Below are positions 1-8,660 of a stretch of DNA of 20,846 bases, piece after piece (positions within the stretch are counted from its first letter, which is position 1; every line of letters begins with the position of its first letter). A program made the position numbers and the translations under genes. A model generated the notes under the pieces. It was not told the origin of the DNA. It made no database searches and was given only the letters and a program-made list of their open reading frames with translations. Source of the DNA: Coptodactyla brooksi (taxonomy: Eukaryota > Arthropoda > Insecta > Coleoptera > Scarabaeidae); NCBI GenBank assembly GCA_033557675.1, contig JAWQRM010000633.1, positions 1 to 20,846 of the forward strand, in the 5' to 3' direction.

Positions 1-37
1 CCCTTAAAGTTATGACATACCATTAAGTAACACCTTG

Positions 38-65
38 TATATATATATATATATATATATATATA
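38..65. repeat. (TA)n microsatellite
   Basis: About 14 uninterrupted TA units end exactly where the Tigger-family element T1 begins at position 66. Because T1 belongs to a family that targets TA, the tract may be its insertion site or may have grown from the target duplication. Confidence 0.95.
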
Positions 66-140
66 CTGTGAAAGTTCCGGATACGGACAGCTCTTGTAAG
101 CGGACAAATTTTCTATAGGCATATGAAAAGAATTATAATA

Positions 141-317
141 AATCCGGTGTTCCCCTTTTTACGTAGTCGTATGCTGAGTATGTCACTAATCGCAGTGAAT
201 TCGGTGATTTCCCTTTTTACATACTCTTAAGCGCAGTATGTGTCATAAATTACAGTTAACGTGGTGATTCCTCTTTCTGCAAGCTATTATGCTCAGTGTA
301 CGTGTTGTTTACTTTGC
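141..317 (+). repeat. three ~60-bp subterminal direct repeats inside T1
   Basis: Three diverged units begin at about 141, 198 and 258 (spacing 57 and 60 nt). Each carries a GGTGwTTCCCCTTTTT-like block, then a GCTsAGTrTGTGTC-like block, then an AATyrCAGT-like spacer. T2 has only about one clear unit at the corresponding place (near 13820-13850). They sit between the terminal repeat and the transposase, where transposase-binding subterminal repeats occur in some DNA transposons. That role is an inference. Confidence 0.7.
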
Positions 318-466
318 CCTTGCTGTTTTTACTCCTTTTGAATCAGTCACAACTTGTATCTCGTAGCGATGCGTACATATTAGAATTGCACCCCGAAAAA
401 ATGTACTTTCGTTGAACGAAAATACATTTTCAATGAACTTTTGAAATAATCAAAGAAATAAACACG

Positions 467-1593
467 TTGAAGAAAAAAAAACCGTCAGTTCGTGAACTAG
501 TGAAAAGGCAAGGTATTTTGTTTAGGAAAAAGAAACAATTTATCACATTTGTAAATATTTTTGCAAAGGCTCAATATCGGGAAAACAGGAATAACTTTCA
601 TTTTCTGAAATTTCTGCAGAAATGTCAAAAAATAAAGAAAGTATTTGCCGCAAATGGCAGTCTGGTATAAATATTCAGCAGAAGAAAGGTTTTCTTGAAC
701 CTGAAGGTTCTCGTATAGACAAAATGTGCTTTGATTGGTTCGCAAAGACTTGAAGCCAGAAGATTTCCATTTCTGGACCGATGGTAAAGGTCGAGGTAAC
801 AGAAATAGCTTAGCCATAAGTAAGTCAGGTAGACGTCGACCAGTTCAAGGCAAAGCTTCCATCTATATTGCTTGGGTATCCACCGATGGAAATGGGATAT
901 TCTTCCGTGCTTTACCTCAGGAAACTTTCGCTTTGAAATCTGATAAATGCATCGGTGGTAAGCTGTTGAAGGAAAGACTCACTATTTTGTTTTGTGTAAA
1001 TATGGCATGGGAAAAAGAGATGTTGTTAGTTATTGGTGAAGCGTATTGTCCTCGAGGATTCAAAATATCATGTCTGAATGGTTGCAGCCATTTGAGAAGA
1101 AAATGGGATCACAGAAAAGGAAAGTTCTTTTATTTTTGGATAATGGATCATCTTATCCTAAAGATTTGAATTTAACGAATGTTAGTATATTTCTTTTACC
1201 TGCAAACACAATTGCAGTGTGTTAACCCTTGGATCAGGGCATAATCCAAAATTTAACTGTCATTACAGAGGCTTTATTTTGAAGCACATATCAAAAATGG
1301 ATGCAGGTAATTCGGTATCACAGCTGGTGAGGTGTATTAATGGACTTGAGGTTTTTGTGCTTCATTAAAGCTTCGTGGGCTAAAGTTGAAACAGCGACTA
1401 CTAAAAATTCGAAAAAGCAGCATTCGTAAGAGATAATTGCATTATTCTTTTCTTTTAAATCTACAAACGGGTCGCCGAATTAAGTGATAAAAATTTGGAA
1501 GAAGTTTTAAATATCGTTGAAACAATCCACACTGAGGATCAAAACATAGAAATTCAACAGACGAAAATTTGTAAATTTTTTCAACCCATGTAA
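467..1593 (+). pseudogene. Tigger/pogo transposase pseudogene (DDE_1 family)
   Basis: Segments in several frames follow the order of a pogo/Tigger transposase. A Lys-rich N-terminus lies at 467-600. A CENP-B/Tc5-type DNA-binding helix-turn-helix (CFDWFAKT, then SQKISISGP) lies at 727-785, broken by TGA at 751. The first catalytic Asp is in TDGNGIFFRALP (codon 885-887; the family usually has DETG here). It is followed by KERLTILFCVNM, then the second Asp in LLFLDNGSSYP (1139-1141), shifted one frame. The third Asp is in PLDQGIIQNL (1232-1234), 30 residues after the second, as expected for a DD30D enzyme. The last residues read QTKICKFFQPM before TAA at 1591. This resembles a PCNA-interacting (PIP) box, a feature reported for Drosophila pogo transposase. 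Stops and frameshifts make it inactive. Confidence 0.85.
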
Positions 1594-1644
1594 ATTTATT
1601 TTTAAACTTTTAATATACATATATGTACTTATGTATACATGTAT

Positions 1645-1652
<8 letters not shown>

Positions 1653-1679
<27 letters not shown>
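1653..1679. repeat. (AT)n microsatellite
   Basis: A pure AT dinucleotide run follows a looser TA/TG-rich stretch (~1610-1652) that corresponds to the T1 3' untranslated region. The T1 similarity to T2 fades here. Confidence 0.9.
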
Positions 1680-2374
1680 AATTTTTGCAATTATTTAACT
1701 ATAATTGTTCATATTAAGTGATAGATAATTAAGAAATATTCTTTGAATAAATTGTTATTTTGATAAAATAAAAGACGTTACAAAATGTTATACATAGTAT
1801 AACATTTAAGTAAGTTGTAAGCTATAATTAATAAAATTCATTAATCCCTGCTTAAGTGCTCGCCAAGAAGGCAAAATACATTGAACCCACTATAACCAAA
1901 TACAATTGAACTTGTTCAATTGAATAACAGTGTTGAAACTAATATTTGAGTCATAATATATTTATATCTTGTTTCAGAAGCTATATCATTTTCTGAAACG
2001 ATATTTGCTTGCAGACTATTGAAAACATATTATTAAACATTAATATTCAACATTGTTTTCGAAACATAAAAATGATTTTGATTTTGTGTATCAACAGTTG
2101 CTTTCAGAGTTGCTAATTACATTTAAGCTATTTTAGATGCAAACTAAGCATCCCACTAAAAATGGTTTTATAAAATTGAGTAAATCGCAGATGATAGAAC
2201 TGAAATTCTCTTATAGTTGTGAAAAATTTCAAGGAGAAAAACCGTTAATAGCTATTTAATGCTAGAGTATTATGATATTCCCCCGTATTACCCCGTAAAC
2301 TATCGCAAACATTAATTAAAGCTTTTACAAATCACAATTTCGAGAAAGCCATAATCAGACTTTAATCAGTTTCT
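1680..2374. other. AT-rich stretch without recognisable gene
   Basis: No coding similarity was recognised on either strand. It holds a small perfect inverted repeat at 1783-1807 (11-bp arms, 3-nt loop) and a weaker one around 1903-1922 (CAATTGAAC/GTTCAATTG). Neither has an evident function. Confidence 0.5.
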
Positions 2375-2640
2375 TCGCACCAATTGCACTCGCCTTAGAG
2401 TTAATTAGTTACCTCCGAAATTGGCACGGCGAACAGTGCTTAACTAATTAACGGAAGCCAGCGTGCGATATTTACGAGAAAACAGGTCGGCAATCGCCGT
2501 TCGTCCTGCGGGATAACGGCTCGTTCCCGGCGACTTCCCCCATCGATTACGTGTAACGTTTGCTCTCCTAACGTATTGTCCAGTCGGTCGTGACGCAACG
2601 ACAACGTGGCAAGGTAGACGCAAAAATGGAGCGAAAGCAA
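2375..2640. other. CpG-rich island, function unknown
   Basis: Roughly 27 CpG dinucleotides lie within 2401-2640 and local GC is over 50 percent, against about one third in the flanks. Both boundaries are sharp. An open frame of 66 codons exists on the minus strand (2440-2640) but has no family resemblance and may be chance in GC-rich sequence. The left edge (TTAATTAGTT, then ACCTCCGAAAyTG, then GAACAGT) has a diverged partner at 5818-5935. It could be a conserved regulatory element, a host exon fragment or an unrecognised mobile-element piece. Confidence 0.5.
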
Positions 2641-3040
2641 TTAACTCTGTTCAGTGGCTTATGAAATAGATTCTGTATGGTTGATTTGCTGTTGGTATTG
2701 GCGCACGATATATTATGTGAAGGCGTTTGCTACGTTCACTTTTGGCGGAGGCGCCTGTTTTTCATAAATGTTGAGCAAATTTACTGCAAAAATATCCAAT
2801 ACGTGCTTACTGAAAAATGCTTAGGTTGTTATTGTTAGAAAACATTGGTTTGGATAACTTGGAATTTTGAAAGTACCCTAACGTATTCGAGAATATACCC
2901 GAAATAAATCACACTCGACTTTTGGTTGGCCACTCATTAACAAGCATATCGGTATTTGTTTCTTACGAAAGCACATACGTACATCTTTGCTAATACATCT
3001 TTCTACAATCTTGGAATAAAGTGTATTTTACGTTTAGGAG
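2641..3040. other. no recognisable feature
   Basis: AT-rich sequence with no coding similarity or clear repeat seen on either strand. Confidence 0.5.
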
Positions 3041-3657
3041 TCATGTCTAGTTGCAGGGTGAAAAAACAACGGGATTTTCGGGAATTTTTATAAGAATGTT
3101 CCAACTATTTTTTCTTACAACAAAATATTGATATTAAAAGCACATATATTGAACAATATTAAAAATTTTTTTCGTTGAAAGATATTGTAAATTAAGGAAG
3201 TTTAATTAAGGAAACTTTAAGGAAACCTGATTTTTCAGAGGTGTTGTGCGGTGCACACGATACCTCAAAGCCAAATCATCTGATATCAAAATCCAAAAAT
3301 ATTCTGTTAATATATAAATATGTCTTGTTCGTGAACGAAGGATTTTTTTAAGAAATAATTTTTGACAAAATGGCGGTCGTTTTAAGAAAAAGTGGGATTT
3401 TTCACAAACAAGCCCTTCATACATAGAATGAGTACGAGAGTTTTAGGTTGATTATTTTAACGGTTCTCGGGATATCGTGTACACCGTATGGCACTTTTCC
3501 GAAAAATGTTGTAGGGTATAATTTATTTGTTTTTAATTTACACAGAAAGCCATAAAACACCATATGAACATTATTACATAGAAAAATTATTACATAGAAA
3601 GCCATAACACTCTTGAAATGGCGTACTTCAAGAAATGATTTTTCTAACTAGACATGA
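3041..3657. mobile_element. candidate MITE or non-autonomous element
   Basis: TCATGTCTAGTT at 3041-3052 recurs as its exact reverse complement AACTAGACATGA at 3646-3657, bounding 617 bp. The interior has no transposase. It contains a direct duplication of an ACATAGAAA/CATAGAAAGCCATAA block around 3545-3610. No clear target-site duplication was found, so a chance 12-bp inverted match inside a composite repeat remains possible. Confidence 0.4.
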
Positions 3658-3712
3658 TCTCTTAATGAAGTGTAATTATCGCATTTAAATTACATACCAT
3701 TTTTGTAACATC

Positions 3713-3749
3713 ATTAGAATCACAATGATCGTGAGTATTAGAATCACAA
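3713..3749 (+). repeat. short direct repeat pair
   Basis: ATTAGAATCACAA occurs at 3713-3725 and again at 3737-3749, a 24-nt spacing. It lies just before the Penelope-like remnant and may mark a small local duplication. Confidence 0.7.
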
Positions 3750-3752
3750 ACA

Positions 3753-4173
3753 TTGACTGCGTAAAAACATTTTTTAGATAGACTTGCAGAAGCAAAATCT
3801 CAAAAACATATTTTAATTAAGTCACTCCCATCCAGAAGCAACGTCAGTTGGTCAGACGCTTAAACATGAAAGGTTGTTCCTACTTGCTGACAAGGGAAAA
3901 GTTATTTGTATTGGATAAAAGTAAATATTTTGACCAAGTTGATAACCTGATTAAAAACATTTTTAATGTTGACTGCATAAAAACATTTTTTTGGACAGAC
4001 TTGCAGAAGCAAAACCTCAAAAAACATATTTTAATTAAGTCACTCCCATCCAGAAGCACCGTCAGTTGGTCAGACGCTTAAAAATGAAACGTTGTTCCTA
4101 CTTGCTGACAAGGGAAAAGTTATTTGTATTGGACAAAAGCGAATATTTTGACCAAGTTGATAACCTGATTAAA
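3753..4173 (+). repeat. ~216-bp tandem duplication within the Penelope-like remnant
   Basis: Two head-to-tail copies (about 3753-3968 and 3969-4173) differ at roughly ten positions. Both include the block encoding KLFVLDKSxYFDQVDNLIK. The high identity compared with the decayed surroundings suggests the duplication post-dates insertion. Confidence 0.9.
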
Positions 4174-4960
4174 TCAGGACCATACAAGTGAATTAGAAGA
4201 AACAACTAAAGATGGTAAGCCAAGTTAGAAGAACTTCAAAAAACGTACAGCAACCTGGTCATACGATTCAAAAGCTCTGTATATTTTGTATTCACTGTCA
4301 GTTCTTTCACGTATCTATATACGAGATTATATAATCTAGCAGTAGTTTGATCAGAACTAATTTGAAAATTTACACATCAAACAACAATTTCTCAGATAAA
4401 AATTCGCAAGGATTAAAGACACTCATCTTTAAGAAGGAGAAATATTACTTCTGTTTGATGTAAGTTCATTGTTTTTTAGTGTAGCAGCCTCACATGCCAT
4501 GGCATACCTGGATGTATTGCTAAAATCGAACTATTTGAGAGATGAAGTTACGACATTATATTTTATAAAAGAAAATAATAATGTTTTACATAGCAAATTT
4601 TTTTATCAGTCAGGTCGAAACTTAGGTTAGTCAAGAATTTGAGCATTCCTCAAGAGTGTGGCATATATACATCCATGAGATTTTGGCGGTCTGTGATACA
4701 AAAGGGCTAATATTAATAATGTTATCGATAAATTAAATTTAGGGTACTTCACTATTAATTACAAAAAAAAAAACGGAAAACAATGGAACACTATCTTTCT
4801 TATGTATGCTAGTCATTAGAAATAACAGTAGATTAGAATTTTATTTAGACTCCTTTAAAGCAAAATGATTAATTTGCATTTTCTAGTTAATCAGTCAGTT
4901 AATTTCTTACTTAATTTAGATGAATCCAACAATGATAGGGGTTTTACTAAGATTTTCAAT
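3753..4960 (+). pseudogene. Penelope-like element (PLE) reverse-transcriptase remnant
   Basis: Fragments in different frames follow PLE order. First comes ADKGKV overlapping LDKSEYFDQVDNLIKSGPYK (4100-4190, also in the first tandem copy). Then come a degenerate VSSFTYLYTRLYNLAVV block (~4285-4350) and GEILLLFDVSSLFFSV, with the motif-A catalytic Asp at codon 4457-4459. FFYQSGRNL lies near 4600 and LVIRNNSRLEFYLD at ~4808-4850, where PLEs have the PFLDVLV region. The GMAMGSPLSP and YVDD motif-C segments that should lie between ~4620 and 4740 are not visible. No GIY-YIG endonuclease domain is seen. The family call rests on these motifs in order; a distant non-LTR element is the alternative. Confidence 0.65.
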
Positions 4961-4981
4961 AAATCACGCATGAAATTAATT

Positions 4982-5027
4982 AATTATGCCTTGATCCAAA
5001 GGCTGCCACTTGGATCAAGGCATAATT
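4982..5027. repeat. perfect 18-bp inverted repeat at a transposon breakpoint
   Basis: AATTATGCCTTGATCCAA (4982-4999) and its exact reverse complement (5010-5027) are separated by 10 nt. The right arm is coding sequence of the Tigger fragment T3 (the LDQGII motif); the left arm is that sequence inverted. This marks the junction between the Penelope-like remnant and T3. Confidence 0.9.
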
Positions 5028-5534
5028 CAGAATTTCAAATTGATTCACCGAATTTTTTTGATTAAAAGGCTTCTAACGTTTAGTGACAGTGAATGTGATT
5101 TTGATATGGATTGTGATATGGATTGCAGCTGCTTGGAAAAAGGTTATCTCCTGCTACAGTTAAGAAATGTTTTTCCAAGGCCGGATTCTCTGATGTTATC
5201 CAATAAGATACAATGTTTGATGAAGAATACAAAATACCTCTTGTCCAACTCTTTCCTGCAGTTCGTAAGGAAATTGTGAATTTAGATGAATATGCTTCTG
5301 TTGATAGTCATGTGCCTACAGAGAGCAAAAACTTCAGTAGTACAGAAATTGTTTAGTATGAGTGAAGTGTGTGTAAAATTAAGAGACGTACAGAATTATT
5401 TATTGTGCAATAACAATGGTGAAATTTTTATGGATGTTTCTCGAATTTTACTTACATATGAAGCTATAGTTTTTAAATGGAAGTTAAAAAATTTAAAGCA
5501 AACAAAGATTGAAACGTGCTTTAAAAAAGCTTAA
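5006..5534 (+). pseudogene. Tigger transposase C-terminal pseudogene
   Basis: It begins with PLDQGIIQNFK, retaining the third catalytic Asp (codon 5013-5015). A frame-shifted AAWKKV and PATVKKCFSKAGFSDV block follows (~5127-5200), matching the conserved W..V...T...CF.KAGF segment of Tigger transposases. The last frame (5286-5534) ends KQTKIETCFKKA then TAA. This is a PIP-box-like tail in which one aromatic residue is replaced by Cys. The first two Asp regions are absent, so it is inactive. Confidence 0.75.
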
Positions 5535-5774
5535 CAAATTATGTTTTTTCTTATATGTATTATCATATAAATATCATATATATCATATAAATAGTTTTAG
5601 TTTTTCGTATACATATGCGCATTTATATAATATTTACTTTAATTAATAAAATTAAAAAAATATCTGAAAAACCAATTATGTATTTTATTTATAAGACGAA
5701 AAACCAATTACGACCACCTTTATATAACGGCCAAACCTTTTTTTTTTGGTGGCTGTGATTGACAGGTTTTACTG
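5006..5774 (+). mobile_element. Tigger/pogo fragment T3, 5' truncated, different family from T1/T2
   Basis: The 3' portion of a Tigger-type element. It starts mid-transposase at the fold-back junction and contains the C-terminal third of the transposase. It ends in a typical pogo-like terminus, ATAACGGCC followed downstream by GACAGGTTTTACTG at 5761-5774. The expected left end is missing. Its non-coding end does not match T1 or T2, so it represents another subfamily. Confidence 0.75.
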
Positions 5775-6585
5775 CATTATGAGATTTTTTTTAAGTACTA
5801 GATTTTATTCCTGCGCATCAATTAGAGTCCACCCCCGACTTAATTAGTTTATATAGCGGGTGAGTTACCTCCGAAACTGAGATAGGGAACAGTATTCATC
5901 TAATTCAGTATTTAGCCAGTAGATTATTGTTTTTTACCTCACTATTTTTCTGTGAAAGATACACCACTGGAAGAGTCTACATTACATAATCGTTGGTTAC
6001 AATTAGCATTTATTTCTTAATATCGTAAAAGAGATCAGAATTTTTCTGATTCCATTGAGTTTCGTCATGTACCAGCAATGCGCAATAAAAGAAAAAACAA
6101 AGGTTACTTATTTATGAGGTTCTAAGCAGATGTTCATATTTACCATTTTTTAACTCCCACACTAGCCCGTAAAAGAAATATGAAATTTTTACTGCACATA
6201 AACTACTATACTTAAAATATGTGCATAATTTTGTATTTGTCATGTTTTCCGAAATTCAGATGATCCTACGTTGTTATTTAAAAAACGTTTTATCACACGC
6301 TAACGCAGAAAAGTTGCACGAAATCCTTGCTTGATTTTACACTTTGCTGATATATTAAAATCATGTCGAGTTTATTATGTTACTTTTGGGAGCAAGCCAG
6401 AGTCGGACTCGGTATCATGGGTTCTTTTTGCTTATTGTAGATTATTATTCAGGATTCTGTTTAAAAAGCCTCAAAGTTAACAAAAACATATCGATGCCCA
6501 TTGAGATTAAATAAACATAATACAATATGAAGTTTTAAAAATGTATTAATGTATAATTAATACATTTTTAAGTAAAATGTAATTC
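5775..6585. other. no recognisable gene; one strong hairpin
   Basis: No coding similarity was found. A 16-bp perfect stem with a 5-nt loop lies at 6535-6571 (arms TTAAAAATGTATTAAT and its complement). A short stretch around 6161-6260 (AGCCCGTAAAA, then TGTCATGTTTTC) recurs at 20512-20535, suggesting an unnamed dispersed repeat. Confidence 0.5.
5818..5935 (+). repeat. diverged copy of the 2380-2465 segment
   Basis: CTTAATTAGTT, then GTTACCTCCGAAACTG, GGGAACAGT, CTAATT and AGCCAG appear in the same order as at 2400-2460. The difference is an extra ~18 nt after TTAATTAGTT. The CpG-rich part seen after 2460 is not present here. Confidence 0.6.
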
Positions 6586-6654
6586 CATTTGTCAATTCAT
6601 TTTCGTACTTGTGTATGTATTTTTTAGAATAAATATATCATTTGTAATGTAAAA

Positions 6655-7585
6655 TGAATCATCATCAACAGCAAATAAATAATGGTTAGAGGCGTGTAAA
6701 GAATAAACACACCGAAAAAAGTTGGCCATAAATTTAATGTGTTACCAAACAGTGTAAGTAAAATTTATGCAACTTGTAGAACAATGTAGCTAAAATGTCC
6801 GGTGAACATCGTCAGCAAAACCAATAAGAGCAAATTTGTGATTAGGTCGATTTACTCGTAGATTGCAGTGTAACTCTTCCTCAGTTGCAGCAAAAATGTT
6901 TCACTGAGTGGCTCCTTCAGAATATTTCTTTTTCTAGTGTAGATCGTGGTCTGAAGGCCTTCCACTATTCTTTAAAAATAGTGCTTTTTATTTCCAAAAG
7001 AAGAAACTCTCCAAATTATTTAAGATCCATGTAATTACGCGGATACATGACCTCATGATTTTTGAAAAAGAGAAAATATTTTGTATTGATGAATTAGGTA
7101 CCTAAGTGAACCCACGTGTTTCTTATGGTAGATCTGCGAAAAACACACGCGCAAACAAAGTGAAAGCCCAATTAGGAGGCCGTCAATTATTCTATTGCAG
7201 CAGCCATGAACGTAAAATCTTTGAATATATTCCAAATTCAAGATAGACTCTACAACATACAATATTTTTCGGAATTCATTACTGCGCTAATAATCAACCA
7301 TTTTCATATTGACGGAATTGTTGGAGCTCACTTTGTTATGGACAATGTCAGATTTCGATTAGCAATGAACTTCTAGATCTCATTAGAAATCATGGACATT
7401 TTGCTGATTGTCTTCCTACCTACAGTCCGTTTCCTAATTCTATCGAATAACTATTTAATCAGTGGAAAAATATTGTTAAAAGAACAGCCTACAAATCAAG
7501 ACGAATTATACGAGGCAATATACAATGCATCTGAAAACGTCAGTTCACCTCACTGTTTCAATTATGTTCAACAAACGGAGACATA
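6655..7585 (+). pseudogene. Tc1/IS630-like DDE_3 transposase pseudogene (DD34E type)
   Basis: The N-terminal helix-turn-helix region gives TLPQLQQKCFTEWL and VDRGLKAF (~6878-6960), followed by RRNSPNYLRS. The catalytic core shows FCIDELG (first Asp, codon 7088-7090) and HFVMDNVRFR (second Asp, 7341-7343). LPTYSPFPNSIE, with the Glu at 7445-7447, follows about 34 residues later after a frameshift, and then QWKNIVKR. This spacing and the LPPYSPxLNPIE-type motif identify a DD34E enzyme of the Tc1/mariner superfamily. Several stops and at least two frameshifts show it is dead. Confidence 0.75.
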
Positions 7586-7740
7586 AATGAGCGACTCTCT
7601 CGAAAGAAAAGAAATATTAAATTAATTTCCATACGCATTTATGTATGTACTGTTCTGCGTTACATATGATTTATTTCTGTACCTAATTATGTATTAAATA
7701 TAATTTAATTTATTTAAGTAGTTTATTTATTGGGAAAATC

Positions 7741-7862
7741 ATTTGACAAAAGAGGAAAGTACATCGACAATTGAGGAATCACATTTGATAATCGATATCA
7801 AAGTTTGACATTTAGGAAACTCAATTGACAAATAAAGAAATGCAATTGACAAATGAGGAAAA
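7741..7862 (+). repeat. six-unit ~21-nt degenerate tandem array
   Basis: Units resembling wTTGACAAATGAGGAAA start near 7742, 7764, 7783, 7804, 7824 and 7845 (spacing 19-22 nt). The last two are the best preserved. The motif occurs inverted once upstream of the transposase relic (6586-6597), so the array is probably the right subterminal region of that transposon. Confidence 0.75.
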
Positions 7863-7869
7863 CCAAAAG

Positions 7870-8593
7870 AAAAACACTGTAATTATACTATAAGGAACAC
7901 GAGTAAAATATGAAAATATTAAAAACAAATTGTAGAGTTGTACATTTTACAAAATATGAATTATGAATATGTATGAATTTTGCAAAAATACATTTAACGT
8001 AAAATTATTAATTAGATATAAAAAATATCGTACAGTATTAAGAAAGCAGAAAGCAATGCTTGTTGTCATAAAGTTCTTTTCGTTTTTTTTTTCGGTGGGA
8101 TAGCGTGAGATGATGATGTGTGTTTCATGTTTAATTTTTGTTTTAAACGACAAATACCCGAATAACCAAAAAAACAGACCTTGGGGAGTAAAAATTGTAA
8201 CAATGAACTCTTTATAACTCCAACGAAGCTCTTGCCTCTGGCCTGAACTACTTAGCCAACGCGCCCTATGTTCGTTCACTTACCCGATACTCCTGTGGTT
8301 ATAGTGGGTGCTGATTATAGTGAGTCCACTGTCTAGGATTACCCTTACATATCAATCCACCTTTTGGCGAAGTAATTATATCTTAATTTGCTGTCTTGAT
8401 TAGTGAGCTTGCAGGAAATTTGGCGCCTTAAATACATATATTTCTAATTACTCTGGCGTCTACAACTATGCCCTGCTTTGATGATGGAGCTTATTGTTAT
8501 TTTAAACGTTGAGTTTAATTTTGAAACTGAATATGTGAAAACCCTTAACTAAGTGGTTTAACTAAGGTTAAACCACCTTAAACGTTAGGTATA
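7870..8593. other. no recognisable gene
   Basis: A 110-codon open frame exists on minus (7947-8279) but has no recognisable domain and low complexity. A 10-bp inverted repeat GTGGTTTAAC/GTTAAACCAC lies around 8551-8574. Nothing else was recognised. Confidence 0.4.
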
Positions 8594-8660
8594 GGTGCCG
8601 ATTCCAATATTTTAAAGTTGGGGAATTTAATTGCTTATTTCATATCCGGTAATCGGCACC
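8594..8660. repeat. imperfect hairpin with GGTGCCGATT arms
   Basis: GGTGCCGATT at 8594-8603 and AATCGGCACC at 8651-8660 are exact reverse complements. A weaker ATTCC/GGAAT pair is nested inside. The arms are GC-rich against an AT-rich background. It could be a small MITE or a structured element. Confidence 0.5.

Larger units (their letters stand above)
66..1680 (+). mobile_element. pogo/Tigger-family DNA transposon copy T1, degenerate
   Basis: The left end (CTGTGAAAG after TA) matches, with one change, the CAGTGAAAG end of the related copy T2 at 12345-13897 on the other strand. The ~280-450 stretch is nearly identical to T2 5' leader sequence around 13690-13840. The interior carries a broken DDE transposase. 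After the transposase stop at 1593 the sequence runs into TA-rich DNA and an (AT)n tract. No right terminal repeat like that of T2 is visible, so the 3' end is lost and the right boundary is approximate. Decay shows it cannot be autonomous. Confidence 0.85.
6586..7862 (+). mobile_element. Tc1/IS630-type DNA transposon, degenerate
   Basis: The boundaries are proposed from CATTTGTCAATT at 6586-6597, whose exact reverse complement lies at 7844-7855 inside a repeat array, with a DDE transposase relic between. The true termini are not resolved, so both edges are approximate. Confidence 0.55.

Noticed and set aside
2440..2640. 66-codon minus-strand open frame in the CpG-rich island as a gene
   Set aside because: No recognisable domain. 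Stop codons are rarer by chance in GC-rich DNA, and no splice or start context supports it.
7741..7862. CRISPR array
   Set aside because: The ~21-nt units are degenerate with no distinct spacers, and the setting is an insect transposon.
7947..8279. 110-codon minus-strand open frame as a host protein
   Set aside because: Composition-driven and low complexity, with no family resemblance; it crosses simple A/T runs.
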